From the NCBI RefSeq assembly GCF_000002995.4, contig NW_025062477.1, positions 11,690,649 to 11,754,648 on the forward strand: a stretch of DNA of 64,000 nt, read 5' to 3'. The position numbers and the translations under genes are program-made. Numbering within the stretch: the stretch's first letter is position 1; the number at the start of each line of letters is the position of its first letter. The notes beneath the pieces were generated by a model. The model made no database searches. It was not told the origin of the DNA and saw nothing but the letters and a program-made list of their open reading frames with translations. Source of the DNA: Brugia malayi (taxonomy: Eukaryota > Nematoda > Chromadorea > Rhabditida > Onchocercidae). Positions 51,541-64,000 of the stretch are shown here, piece after piece.

Positions 51541-54500
51541 TTATACTTTTGTTACAGAAATCTTAGTGTCAGCAATATCTTTTGGAATCCAATCAAAATT
51601 TTTTGGTAGAGGTGGTATTTCGATTGAATTTGGAATATGATCCAGTTCAAGCAATCGCATTTTTAGTTCAATATTTAAAAAGCGATCCACTTGTCGTTGA
51701 GCTTGAATTGACAGTTTATTGACACCTATAATTAAAATTTCTCTAATGAACCGTTTTGGTGATATTGGATTTCATTTGAAAATATTTGAAAATTCAAAGT
51801 TCAGTATCCGAAATTGCACAAAATAGTATTAGCAATTGCTACTTGAAATAATTCATTGTTCACAACAAAGGCAAAGCATTTGTTTTTGAACAAAAACCAA
51901 CAATATTTGATAGAAATATTCGGTAAGATACCAATTAGAGAGAGAGAGAGAGAAAAAAAAAAAAGAATTACCAATCAGAGCATTGATACCATCACACCAA
52001 GCATTTATCGTTTGTTCATCAAAAGTTAACAAATGATAAAGATCAGGCTTATCACCAACTTCAAGCGTTATACCGCGTACATTTGAATTTTTCTTTCCCT
52101 TTGTACTGCTCTTTGGAAAATCACCTTCACCACCGGCCACTACACTTTGTATATCAGCTATATCAACTGTAAATATATTTTATTTCATTTCAAAAGCAAA
52201 TGATGCATAAGTAATTAAAGTGAAATTTTAGACGAAAACAATAACAAAATCATATTTGACTTCACTTTTGATATTTCCAGAAGAGTTTGCATTTGATGAG
52301 GATTCTGTGTTTGAGCAATCTGTACAAATTAGCATCTTCTCGTTGGCATCCAATTTCCAAAACCAGAATTGTTGCCCTTAATGAATATCTGATAATTAAA
52401 ATTTTATTTTTCTTCACAAAAAAAGATATATATATATATTTCCTTTATTCCTTAACATATATATTAATTGATGTATTAATCATGTGTATTTTTTTAATTT
52501 TTTGCCACTTTTTTTTTCATTTCGTTACTGTTATCGAATACTACATTTGTTTCATGTCGATTTATCTTATTTCAATTATGTCTTATCAAGTTGTCTTACT
52601 TCTCTGGTCTTCATTATAGATCTACTACTATTTGAAAAATTCAACAAAGTAAGTATGTTGCACAGATGAAGCTAGAAACATGAACTGGAAGGAAAAAAAA
52701 CCTTTCTGCATCGATTTGCTTTTTACTAGCTTCCCAAATTTATAGCCACTTTTTAAAACGCACTTACGATTTTTCAGCACTAATTCAACAATACTTGGTC
52801 GAAGATATTCGCGTAATTCTCTGAAAAATCAACGAAAAAAAATTAATATATTTTCATCACAGTTAAAATATTTGCTAATTTATACGTTATATCTATAGTA
52901 TATTTGAACTCAACTTGATCTAAAAAGAAGAAAAAAAAAAAAAAACTGGATCCTCCTACTAGTTTAAAAAAAGAGTAAATTAAGATGCTTTCAAGATATA
53001 ACATAATACTTATTTAGGTCAGTTATTTTCGATTAATTCATTTCACTGATCAATGATTTAAATTCAGTAAACAGAAGAAAATAAAACAATTTCAAGCTTT
53101 AAAAATTCACTTGACAGCATCACTTTGTAATTCTTCTGCTTCTTTAGCACTTCGTTCTTTTTCCCAAATTTTCTTCATATGCGGATACGAATGAGCTGCT
53201 AACAGCTCCTCCAACTTTTCAATTGTGTCTGGTTTTTCCAGTAAACAAACATCAATTTGCTTCCTAACAACTGCTAAAACCTGCAAAAATAAATTTTACC
53301 GGCAACTATTTACAGCATGAGACAACGCATTCAATTATGGTATCACATGTGATGCATACATCTGATTGAAATTTTGAAATGATTTATAATTAGAATCCCA
53401 ATGATTCTGCTTAATTCTTGTCTATAATTAATATATGTTCAGAATTGGGGTTTCTAAATTTGATCAGAGTTTATTTTCAATATCAATCAAAAATTAGCAA
53501 AAAGTAATGCATTTCACTGATCCTGCACTTTCAATAATTCCATTAATTTCCTTTTAGATACTAAAAAAATCGAAAAATAATAACAATAATAAAATGCTAA
53601 GATTATTTTATAATTTTCATCTACCTTTTTAATGTCTTCTTCACTTGCATGCATTTCACGCCATGTACGATGAAAAAGTTTTACAAGCACTGCAAAAAGA
53701 TCCAAAAATGGTCGATCACTCTTGAACAATAAGACCATCAATCGATCACCTTCTTCTATAAATCAATTATTTTTTAGTTGCTTATAAAGTAATAATTTAA
53801 ACACATATGGTGGTTTTTTTTTTCGAAAGATGAAAATAATTTGATAAAATATTACCAGGTTCATTGATAACATGAAGAATATCAATCAACATTTGCACCA
53901 AATGAACCGATACCAACAGTAGGGACCATAGATTGTTATCAGATCTCATTGAATTTTCCACCGATATCTAAAATCATCGCATTATTATTAAATCATATGT
54001 GTAGTACTACATAAAAATCATTATTAGATATTAATAAACAATCTAACTCGAAATTGCTTTTTGCATTCATTTAAAAATCAAATCATAAGAATTAAAAAAT
54101 ATGCGGAAAAATTTATATGCTTAGAAATAATACTTATAATTAATTCGCGAAAGAAAGATGTCTTATTCTACAGCAAATTTTGTTGAAATAGTAAATTAAT
54201 AAAAAAAAAAAAAATACTATTAACTTACTTTTGTAATTGAATCAGCATAATGAGTTACAAAGAGAAGAATTGTTTCCAATGCTAATGATCCTGGTGGTGT
54301 TTGTATGACTGCTTCCGTAAAATTTAAAAATTCTGCACGCTTTTCTTCTGACATAACATGCATTCCTTTACTGCTTTCACCGTTCAAAAGTTTTAGTTGC
54401 TAAAATTTTGTAAAAAAATTTGACAATTATTAGATGCAACTAAATCTCATCACATTTTCTTTAATTTAATTTCATATATACATAGGTAATTTAATACATA

Positions 54501-57500
54501 CAGAATGCATATATACTTTAATAAAAGAGTGCAGTATATATTAATTCATATATAACTAAAATGAATAATATTTATAAGTATGAATTTGGACTGAAAAAAA
54601 AAATATATATTTTTCATAAAAAGTTCGAAAAATCATTTCCTCGTATCTTTTTTTTTTCTTAAAGCACAAAAATTTGTATTGTACAATTTATTTTTCTTTA
54701 ATTATAACTTACAAAAACTCGTTCAATTTCCGCTTCTGTAGGAATACGCATAGCTTTTTGAGATAGTTTATTCAATTGTATTCGTTGTACTATAACAAGT
54801 TGCTGCTCAATTCCAACATCCAATTGCTTTCCTTTCCTTAGCACTGATTTTTCAATTGCACAACGAAACGGTGTTACATGAAGATTCTTAAAATTTGATA
54901 TCATATCAATGAAAATAAATTGAAATAATATCATTTGTTGAGATTCTTTTAAATGATTCAAAATAAATAAACATGATATAAGTTATGTGCGAAAATTTTG
55001 AATTTCTGAATTGGGATCCCGAGAATTTTTCTTTTCAAACATTTTTATAAAATTTTGAAATCAGTGAAATATATTCCAAATATGAAATACGTACATTAAA
55101 CTATATAAAAAGAATAAAAATGATGAAATAAAAAAAAAAAAAATAACAGAAATGAAAATGAAATATTACTAATATTTTAACCTAAAAATGCAAATTTCGA
55201 GTGCAATCCAAAAGCTAATTTTTCGCATCTGAAAATGATGTGACTGAGCTTTCATCGCTAATTGATATTAATGATATTTACTACTATTACCTTTAAAAGT
55301 TAGCCAAAAATATCATCAAAAAAACTTCTACTATCAATATTATCATATTCATAACATATTACAACTGCCAACACTAAAATTTATACGATATTTTTAAAAG
55401 AAATAAAATTTTTCTACTCTCACCTCCACAATATCATTTTTTACATGGTCTCTGGCCTTACTGTATAAAGAATTCATCAACGTCAAAACATTCAAAATGA
55501 CTCGTTCGTCTGATTTTTCAAGATGACGTATAAGTGATTCAAAAGGTACCTCTCGCAATACCAGATTCATTTTCTCATCACTGAAATTCAAAGAACATTA
55601 GCACTACTAAAAATATGAATTATATTTTCAGAAATTCACATAGGAAATTACTAAAATATGTTTTACAGCTTCTAAACAACAAATTAAAAAAGAAAAAAAT
55701 GAATTTGAATATTCATGATTACTATAATTTTCGGAATGCGAATTAAATTTGTGAGTTTAATAATGGAATCAGTTTTGATAACAGAAGTTATCATGATGAA
55801 AGGGAGCAAAGGTCGTCATCTAGGATATCAATGTTTTACTCCGATTTTACCGAAACAAGTATCAGTGTTAACAACTGCAATGGTTAATAAACTAAAATAC
55901 CATTTAGATTAACAAGAAAACATATTATGCAGAGCAGTAAGATTAAATGAAAGATAAAAATAATTAAATGAGTCAAATTTATTCCTATAAATATCCATTG
56001 GAAAAATTTTATACTTTTTAGCATTTAAAATAAGATCGATAATATTGAGCGATGAAACTAATAAGGTATTATCTTCTTGTTTGGCTCTGCCCGTAATATT
56101 TTCTGCTATTTTAGAAACAAATTCATCCGAAACCTGTGACCAATACATTAAACCAGGATGATCCATCAATATTAGCAATGCTTGGAGAAAACGTGATTGA
56201 GAGGAAACGCTGCTAAAAAAAACTGCTTAAAGCAATGTTAAAATTTGAATTACTTTAGCATAGATTTTATTCATTCTTAGATAAATGTTGGTTTTATCAA
56301 ATATGAGTCTAACAATCATTGATGATTTATAATGCTAAAAATTGATCAAACTAAAGAAATTCATTGGAAAAAATTTTAAAAAACTGAAAAAAATCCACGA
56401 ATTTCAATAAAATATTATAAGAAATGAAAGTGAATGTATACTCAGCACATAATCCTTTTTCGATAACTTCAAATATATAATCATATCCACCTATACGCAA
56501 AAATTGTGTTGCAAATGAAACATCACCGCATAAAGCCATCAGTTCATTAAGCGTTACTCGTAAATCTCCAGTATGAATTGCAGGATTATGCAAACGTGAT
56601 AAGAAATAATGCGCATAACGTTCCTGTGAAAAAAATAAAAAATAAGTGTTATAAGTTAGCTAAATTTTCAATTTTACAATTTATCAGATTAAAATGTTGA
56701 AATAATCGATTACAAAATATACTGAAATATAAGAAAAAATGAGAACTTTAATCCAGTTATGACAAAAAATAACTATGTTTATATTTTAGTTCATTTACAT
56801 GTAATTCTTTTGTAACTATTATAAAATTTTATTGCTTTAAAGCATCATTAAATTTTCTTTCTAATTTTATCATAAATCGAAAGCTGGCATTTCAGGAATA
56901 ACAAATTCGGATTTATTTGCAGAAAAAAGAAATTTAAAGGATATGCAAAATTAGAAAAATAATACCGGAGATGCGGTTAAAATAAGAATGAATCCTTGGG
57001 GTACCAAACTACGATTTTCCTTAGTTAGAAAAACACCATCATTACCATAATCTTCAAATTTCAATGCATATGTATTCCTCTCCGATTGTGGTAGCTTCAA
57101 TTCGATACTCAAACGTGTAATTAAATCCGTTAAAACTTCATTCTGCAAATAATGAATTGAGTAATATATCTTTTCAGTGATTTTAGCAATTCTAACTTTG
57201 TGAATATGCAAAATTAACTTCAATTTTAACTGCAACAAAACTCTAATTAAAAAAGATAAAACATATTTTTTTTTAAAAAAAGAGATGAAACATACAAAAA
57301 GTAAGACATATTAACAATTAAAGTCTAAAAAACTGTGAAAAAGAGCTGCATTATCTTAGCTCTAAACTGTAATAAAATTTGCCTGTTTGTCAAAAGTTAA
57401 ATATGCCCAAGTAACGTTTGTATTGCATTCTGTAGGAAATTCATCGCCTAGATATCTCTTTAAATGTGGATCCAATTTCACAGCTCCCTGAAAAAAATGA

Positions 57501-58274
57501 AAATAATAAATGAAATCAAATTAAAATTTATAAAAAAAAAAAAAAAACTTACTAAAAAAAATTGAAAATTTTATTTGAAAATTCACTAATAAAAATAATA
57601 ATAACATTTTCAATATATTTTAATTAATTCATAATTAATGGAGTTTTCTTTTTTCATAATTTAAATTAAATTATTAGTAATGTTATTTATCGTAATATCA
57701 GTAATATCTGATCTGAAATGAAAATTTTCTTCATTACATTAAAAAATTTGTTTCCGCTTTGTCTGATTTTTATCGGATGCAGATGATGAATAAAAAATAA
57801 ATATGATATATATTTGCAATAAAAATAACTTATTTTAAAAAAAGTGCCAATTTAAATATGCGAATAAGTATTTTTTTTTTCCTTATGAAACCTATTCGTT
57901 GAAATCTATAAATTTTTCAAGAGAAAAAAAAAGTGAAAAGTTATAGGTGTGAAAAATAACCTAACAAAGAATTAAAATTTAAATTCGAATATTGAAATAA
58001 ACATCTACATAGCTATTTTAAACAAAAATAAACTCAAATTTTACTCCATACTAATATCTTTTTTTTGAATAATTTGAGAATATTTCTGTATTACATTTAC
58101 AGTTTCATTTCTTATATTTTCGAAAATGAAATAAAATTAATTCTCGCTTGGATAACTAATCTTATTTAATAAACTGATTACCTTAACAAGATTTTCCGGA
58201 AGACGTATATCAATTTCTTTTAATGGTTTCGATGCGGTATGGAAATGTGCAGCACCGAGTTGATCCGGTCCCAT
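51541..58274 (-). CDS. ced-12: CED-12 / ELMO engulfment and migration protein
   Basis: Fifteen exons on the minus strand (5' to 3'): 58274-58182, 57487-57383, 57142-56966, 56623-56442, 56209-56015, 55580-55424, 54886-54713, 54399-54229, 53967-53856, 53755-53625, 53280-53111, 52820-52702, 52376-52266, 52166-51972 and 51725-51541. All phases match; 758 residues against about 730 for CED-12 and ELMO1. Order: N-terminal Ras-binding-like and armadillo-type region (about 30-300), ELMO domain (about 310-500, with TPPGSLAL and FHRTWREM), helix (about 500-570), PH domain (about 570-700, ending in WCDGINALIG), then RLLELD and a PPLP proline motif (about 735). Known of the family: with CED-5/DOCK180 it forms a two-part exchange factor that activates Rac (CED-10) at the membrane, downstream of CED-2 and MIG-2/RhoG, in corpse engulfment and cell migration. 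Intron 2 has a GC donor; exon 5 has a tandem TAGCAG acceptor. Confidence 0.96.
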
Positions 58275-58282
58275 TCAATTTC

Positions 58283-58284
58283 CT
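58283..58284 (-). promoter_or_regulatory. Possible spliced-leader acceptor, ced-12
   Basis: On the minus strand, ACAAAAATATAG is followed by GAAATTGA and the ATG at 58274. Distance fits a trans-splice site, but the tract is A-rich rather than T-rich, so confidence is low. Confidence 0.35.
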
Positions 58285-58927
58285 ATATTTTTGTCTAAAA
58301 AATATTATTACATCAAATAAAAATAATTCAAATTTAAATACAGGAAGACCGAGAGAGAGATAGAGAAAGAGAAAAGAGGATGTGAAAAAAGATGAAATCA
58401 ATATTTAGCAATAAAAATTTTAGCAAAATTAGAAAAAATATGTTAAGAGTGAAGTAAATGAATAATTTCATTTTTTATTAGTTTTAAGAATGAAAAAGTA
58501 AATGCATAATTTAATTTTTGATAGTTATACTTCTAAATATACTCAAATTTTGATATATTACAATTAATTTTATAAAAATATGTTCATAAGAAATGAAGCA
58601 TACAATAAATTAGCATAATAAATGTAAAAGTTATTTGATGTATAAATGTTTAATACTTAAAATTCGGTAAATTTTTCCGTCGCAATTTGACTTCAAACCC
58701 ATTGACGGTTATTATTACGGTTTGTCTTCCATTTTTTCATCTTTTTTTTTTCTCTTTCTCTTGAGAATGATTGCAAAAATTGGGCATTTCTTTCGAATTA
58801 AAAGGGCAATTTTTATTAGTTCAATTTTAATTGTAATTATTATAACCTTAATGAATGAACAAACTATTATCAGAAATTGTTGTTTTAAAATTATGATTGT
58901 TTTCTGTTATGCATCAATATATTAAAA

Positions 58928-59082
58928 TACGTGCTTATTTCCACGCATCCACACACGCATACACGTCATTCCAAACACAGACACGTCATACATATGTGGT
59001 GTACACGTATCATATATATATGCGTAATACAGAAACGCATACGTATGTACACACGTACCTACATATAATATACAAACGTATC
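58928..59082. promoter_or_regulatory. ACGT/ACGC cluster upstream of ced-12
   Basis: Seven ACGT cores in about 155 bases, including two ACACGTCAT sites (TGACGTGT on the coding strand of ced-12), with ACGCAT and ACAC spacers. About 650-800 nt before the ced-12 start. Part of it is a decayed CA-type repeat. Confidence 0.4.
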
Positions 59083-60326
59083 AAATTACTTTAATTTAAA
59101 ATGTTCAATTTTTGCATATTAGCGATTAAATTCGATTAATTGATTGATTGGCTGATAAAATTAATTGGTTAAGTGGATGTAATAGCAACAATTCTCCTTT
59201 TTTTTTCATCTCTAATAATTTTATTTACATTTTTATTTTATTTACGTTTTTTTTTGTTTTTTAAAAAGAAACAAAACTTTTTAAAAATGAGAAAAAAAGT
59301 GAAAGACTTTAAAAAATATACAAATTTTTGCATAAATCATAAAAGCATCTTTTTTTTTTTTTTTTTTTTCAAAATGAATGAAAAAAAAAAATCAATCGTT
59401 ATCTAAAAATGAGAGGAAAAAAATTCATTATAATTAAATATATGATTGAATGAATGGATTTCTTTTTTCTTTTAAATTATTCAAATTTAAATGCATTACT
59501 CTTTATTTATTTGTTTATTTTTTCAAAAGAAAACAAAAACAAAGTTTTTTTTTTTTCCTTACAAAAGTGAAAAATTAAAAATAAAAAGAAATACAACAAA
59601 AAAAAAAAAAAAAAAAAAAGGAGAGGAATATATGGCACTAATATGAGGTGAATATAATTTTTCCAATAATAAATTGGAAACTGAAGTAAAATTAAAATTG
59701 CATTCTTTAAAAAAAAAAAAAAGGAAAAAGTTATAAGCAATAATATAACAATAAAGAAAATAAAAATTATATGACAAATGATGAAAAGAAAAAACAAACA
59801 AACAAACATATTTAATGAAAATAATATGGAACGAAAAAAAAAAACAATAAACAAGGATAAAGCAAAAAAAAAAAAAAGTGGAAGCTACAATATTATTTTT
59901 TTTTTCCTCTGAAATATACACAATCAATTGAAATCAAATGTAACAAAAAAAAAAAAATTACATTAAAATTTTTTTTTTTGATCAAATTACATTAAATTTT
60001 TTTGGAAAAGTTTGTCGTTGCTACAGCAATTTTATATTCATTAAAATATTTAATTTTAAAACGAATTCGAAGTTTAAATTTAACGACAAAATTTAATTAA
60101 CTGAAACAAAAAAGTCTTTTTTTTTATATATATGTAAAACAAATGCAATGAAAATTATCAAACAATTTTTAAAAAAAAAATGATTTATTAGAAAAAAAAA
60201 AAAAAAAAAAAACAATTGAACCTTTTATCATAGCTAAACAAAGAAAGGAACAAAAATAAAAAAACTCAAATTTTTGTAGCCTTTTACAAATAATCACTGA
60301 TAAGAACAAGAAAATGATAAGATAAG

Positions 60327-63300
60327 CTAAGCAACTGTTGATGAATTATTGAATTTGACAAGAGCACGAAAGAAATAAATCAATTCCGCTTGAAGACGTG
60401 CTTCCATCATTATCAGTAATACATGTACCTAAAATTTTCATTTAATTTAATTTAATTTAAATTAATTAAATACTCAGAATGAAAAAAAGAGTAAAAATTT
60501 AATTCAATTTATTAAATTGAAATAATTTAATTAAATTAAACAATTAAAAATAAAACATTTAGAAAAATGATGATACACACTACTGCTGCACCATAAAATG
60601 ATTTTATCAAAAAAAAAAAAAAAAAAAAAAACAATTTCAAATTTTATAGCTTAACAGCAGCTAATCGCAGTAGTGAAAAATTATAAAATTTTCCAAAATT
60701 TACATATGAAAATGATAATGATGATAAGATCAAAGATTACATTTGTCGTTTTTCTCTTTTTTTTGGTTAAGTAATAACTTTTAGTAGTATAATAATGAGT
60801 GTAAACAAATAATGCATAAATGTAATGTAAATAAGATAATATATCATTATCAGTTCAAAAAAAAAAAAAAAAAAAGATAATACATCTAATTTCATAATTT
60901 CAAAAAAAAAAAAACGCTTATCAAACCTTTTCAGATGATCTAAAATCGATCATAACAGACTGTCGTAATGAATCTGTTATTTGATGTGGATGACAACATG
61001 TCATCTTGATAAATGTTTTCATTTTACGATTTAGCATAATATTTACTTCAGCATAATTATAATCATCGTGTCGAATACCTGTAATTGCATACTGTTAAAA
61101 AATTCTTAAATTACAAATAATAATTATTACTCATTCATTTATTTAATTTTTCTTTTTTAATTCTTATCCTACAATTCATTCATCATATATGTTAAACAAA
61201 AAAAAAAAAAAATAATAATTTGAAATGTTTAATGAATATTATCAGTTTTTTTTTTTTTTGTTTTGTAATATAATATTAATGACAATAATCCTGTAATTAA
61301 ATACTTTCAAAATGCAATTTATTGAATATATATATATATATTTTAAGTATTTACAAATTGATTAATGATTATTTATTAATCTAATCATTAATTAATTTGC
61401 TTACTAATTCATTTATTTAGCAATTTACTAATTAATCTATTTGGTAATTCGTTTAACGAGTTACAAATTTATCATTCATTAACTTATTAACTTAGTATGT
61501 TATTGTACATGTGATACTACAGGATAAAAAAGAATTGCTTTAAGCTTTAAACTTTTAAGTAAAAATTTACTAATAAAGTACTGATTAGATTGTAACTCTT
61601 CTAACTTATGCTTTTTCTTTTAATAATTAATTAAGGAAAAGTTAATAATACGATACCATATAACGATTGAATGTACATCCAAATTGCATTTCGATATTTA
61701 CTTGTATCCACATCACTATAAGCACCCATTCTAAAATGATTAAATATTTTGTAATTAATTAATTAAAATAATTTAATGCTTATTTCTTGAAATTTGAAAT
61801 TTTTAACAGCAAAAAAGATGACCAAAAAGGAAAGATATTTATCGAAATCAAGAATTATACATTGTAGAAATAATGGCTATGATTGTTATAATAGTAATTA
61901 TAATCAATAATCAAATGCTAAGAATTAATTATAAAATTAATTAAAGTGACAACATTAAAATAATCAATAAAAATAATAATTACGTGGAATAAGTAAGATT
62001 TTGAATAAGTGTCATTTTTTTATCCAAAATATCAGCCATTTCATTATATAATTCATCAACACAGCTATAGCCTTGATCTTCCCATGAAAATTCCTTAAAA
62101 AAAATTGATAATTTTGAAAAAAAAAAAAAACGGATTTCTGAAATTTTTAAATTTAATTTTTGTAAGTTCAAAAAATACAATAGAAAAAATTAGTTGATAA
62201 ATAAAAATACTACGTTAAAATTAAAAAATAAGTATCAAATGGAATAAAATTGAAATTTGAAATCACAAAAAAAAGTTCAAATTCACATTTTATAATTTTA
62301 GAAATCATGAAAAAAGATGATTAACTAATAAATAATACATTTCATAAAAAAGAATTATCAGTTGAAATGACTTATTTTAGGAAAATTAAATTTGCAGATA
62401 TGTAAATTTAAAAAAAAAAAAAACTTAATATCTATTCATTTAGCATTAAATGAATTTTATTTTTTATTTAAATTAAACATTTCATTAAAAAAAAATTTTT
62501 TTTTTTATATTTAAAAATTACTAACGTGAATTTTATGTGTTCGAGTAAAAGCATCTTCTGCACATTGAGCAAAATCAACGTAACCAAAATGATTATTAAA
62601 CGTATATAACGTTGAAATATTGTTATCAGATATTATGGAATTTTCCATCGAATTTTTTTTCATACAATTATTTTTCAATCTATTTTCTGCTATTAATATT
62701 TCCTCGCTTTTAACTAAAAAAATAAATAATAATTAAATAATTAGCAAATGAAATATAAATCAAAAATTATTCAACAATAATCACATAGAAAAGAAAACAA
62801 AAAAAAAAAAAAAAAAAAAGAGAAACAATTTTTAATTTATAAATTTTACCAGAATTTGTAGATTTGATTTCATCGCAATCGTTTTGCACTTTCAAAAAAT
62901 CCATTTGCATTTTAGCCTCGTCATCTGTTTGCTTTACATCATTATTTAATTGTGATTTTTTCAACTGTTCCATATATCCCAGTAATACCTCAATCTTACA
63001 ATCATCATTATCAGTGCTATCACCGCCACTATCAACACCACCATCACCGCCACCATCACCGCTACTACTATTTCCAATCCATTTTTTTTGGTCGTTTATT
63101 ACCTTGAGTGAACTGAAATTTAATAATTTAATTTAAACAATGATAAATTAATAAATGTATTACTGATTTTTCTTTTTCCCTTTTTTTTTTTTTTGAAAAA
63201 CATTTAATTATTTATTATGATTGTATTGTTGTAATAATAACTGATAATTAATAGTAATAATGATAATTAATAATAAAAATAACAATAACAACAACAGTAA

Positions 63301-63640
63301 CAATAATAATAATAATTAACAACAATAGCAATAATTAAAATAATAATAATAAAGGTACAGATAATTTTAATATATATTAATTTTAAAATATTACATAATT
63401 AATTAATATATGTAATTATAAAAAGAACAAAAATATTTTGTGTTCTAAAAAAAAAATTAAGAAAAAAAAAAGCTAATAATTATAATAAATTATAAATTTC
63501 TATACAAACCTTTCATTTGAATATTTGATATCATTTCCTAGAATAAATGAGCATAATACATGAGTTTGTGCTAATACAATTGATGCTTGAACTAATTCAG
63601 ATAAACACCAATTTGCTGGCGAACAACATTTTATAAGCAT
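60327..63640 (-). CDS. sesn-1: Sestrin, C-terminal part (5' exons beyond window)
   Basis: Seven exons on the minus strand: 63640-63510, 63112-62850, 62713-62526, 62093-61984, 61730-61657, 61078-60927 and 60428-60327 (TAG), all in phase, 339 codons. It begins with the helix CSPANWCLSELVQASIVL, matching the NNWSLAELV region of Sestrins, so the N-terminal AhpD-like half is missing and should lie past 64000. Exon 2 encodes a Gly/Asp/Ser-rich spacer and a coiled linker. The C-terminal domain is well kept: FSWEDQGYS, LTYST, DVDTS, GIRHDDYNYAEVN and SEKVHV. Known of the family: binds leucine and GATOR2 to restrain TORC1, and is induced by stress; cytosolic. Ungapped comparison with human SESN2 keeps T374, Y375, T377, T386, R390 and E451 but has Met at W444 and Tyr at L389. 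ATG at 63640 directly after TTTGCAG could be a short-isoform start but is more likely an internal Met. Confidence 0.94.
63225..63355. repeat. AAT/AAC trinucleotide repeat in sestrin intron
   Basis: Interrupted AAT, AAC and AGT triplets between the first two sestrin exons seen here; non-coding. Confidence 0.85.
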
Positions 63641-64000
63641 CTGCAAAAAGAAAAAAAAAAAAAAATTTAATTTTATAAAATAAATTTGAAAATGTTCAAA
63701 TAATAGCAATTATTTGTATTTGTTTATGCTATTAATTAATTTCCATTTATCTAAAGCTCTGATAATCAATATTTTAATTTATTTGTCATAATTATGCATG
63801 TATATATTTAGGTATCTTAGGTATATAAAATAATTTCAAATTAATTAATGCAATAATTATAATAATTTAATTGAATGTAGTATGTATTAATTAAAATAAC
63901 TATAATATTAACATTAGAATAAGTATATTATTTCCATCTTAACATAATATATATTAAAATTATTAAAAGCTTACCTACAATAATGTAAATAATTTAATTA
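63641..64000. other. Right edge, presumed sestrin intron
   Basis: AT-rich with no exon that fits. A donor-like TAG|GTAAGC on the minus strand near 63975 would put an in-frame TAG before the next exon (phase 0), so I do not call an exon there. Upstream sestrin exons must lie past the window. Confidence 0.5.

Larger units (their letters stand above)
58275..60326. other. Upstream region of ced-12 / downstream of sestrin
   Basis: About 2 kb of promoter-side sequence for ced-12 (minus strand), with an ACGT cluster at 58928-59082 and long A/T homopolymers. A TTTATT at 60184-60189 (AATAAA on the minus strand) could serve sestrin polyadenylation, about 140 nt past its stop. No gene supported. Confidence 0.6.

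Noticed and set aside
52768..52820. Short ced-12 exon ending at a GTAAGT at 52767
   Set aside because: The strong-looking GTAAGT is inside the coding frame: reading through gives NRKCVLKSGYKFGKLVKS, which is the start of the PH domain, and the alternative intron would be only about 20 nt. Exon extended to 52702.
63510..63640. ATG at 63640 as the true start of sestrin
   Set aside because: It follows TTTGCAG directly and would make a 339-aa protein lacking the whole N-terminal domain; a truncated view of a longer gene is more likely, though a short isoform is not excluded.
1..64000. Search for transposons, CRISPR arrays, rRNA, tRNA and spliced-leader RNA genes
   Set aside because: No transposase or reverse-transcriptase motifs, no regular repeat-spacer array and no recognisable tRNA or rRNA sequence were seen by eye; a covariance-model scan would be needed to exclude small RNAs.

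Overview
The window is eukaryotic and looks like nuclear DNA of a nematode. Base composition is strongly AT-rich, and homopolymer and microsatellite tracts are everywhere. Coding exons are short islands separated by AT-rich introns with GT...(T)nAG borders. The readable proteins are nematode/metazoan families: a NUDT18/NDX-1 Nudix hydrolase, a Frizzled receptor, CED-12/ELMO and Sestrin. Several start codons sit a few bases after a T-rich...AG, as expected for genes that receive a spliced leader. Long introns (two of 9-10.5 kb) argue against Caenorhabditis or Strongyloides and would suit a clade III (spirurine) nematode, but the species cannot be fixed from sequence alone.

Layout: (1) 1599-7343 (+), a 156-aa coiled-coil protein of unknown function in three exons. 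(2) 11688-26217 (+), a NUDT18/NDX-1-type Nudix hydrolase in eight exons with a 10.5-kb last intron. (3) 34828-48316 (+), a 535-aa Frizzled-type Wnt receptor in eight exons with a 9.1-kb first intron. (4) 51541-58274 (-), CED-12/ELMO in fifteen exons, 758 aa, convergent with the Frizzled gene. (5) 60327-63640 (-), the C-terminal 339 codons of a Sestrin whose 5' exons lie beyond the right edge. By my exon reconstruction, about one tenth of the window is coding. All splice junctions were checked by hand for phase, and all reading frames join.

The genes do not form a pathway or operon. CED-12 (Rac activation in engulfment and migration) and Frizzled (Wnt reception) both act on cell polarity and migration, NDX-1 cleans oxidised nucleotides, and Sestrin senses leucine/stress upstream of TORC1. 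Adjacency is probably incidental.

Non-coding space holds simple repeats (ATT, CT/GA, AT, ATTT), three degenerate minisatellites (about 76-nt units at 27.5-28.1 kb, about 53-nt units at 28.4-28.6 kb, about 45-nt units at 49.55-49.84 kb), an ACGT-core-rich array upstream of gene 1, and TACAGTAT arrays in and downstream of the Frizzled gene. I saw no transposase, CRISPR, rRNA or tRNA. The most interesting biology is a Frizzled with a normal 10-Cys CRD but no recognisable third intracellular loop or KTxxxW motif, a Sestrin with an altered leucine pocket, and the TACAGTAT and ACGT arrays.
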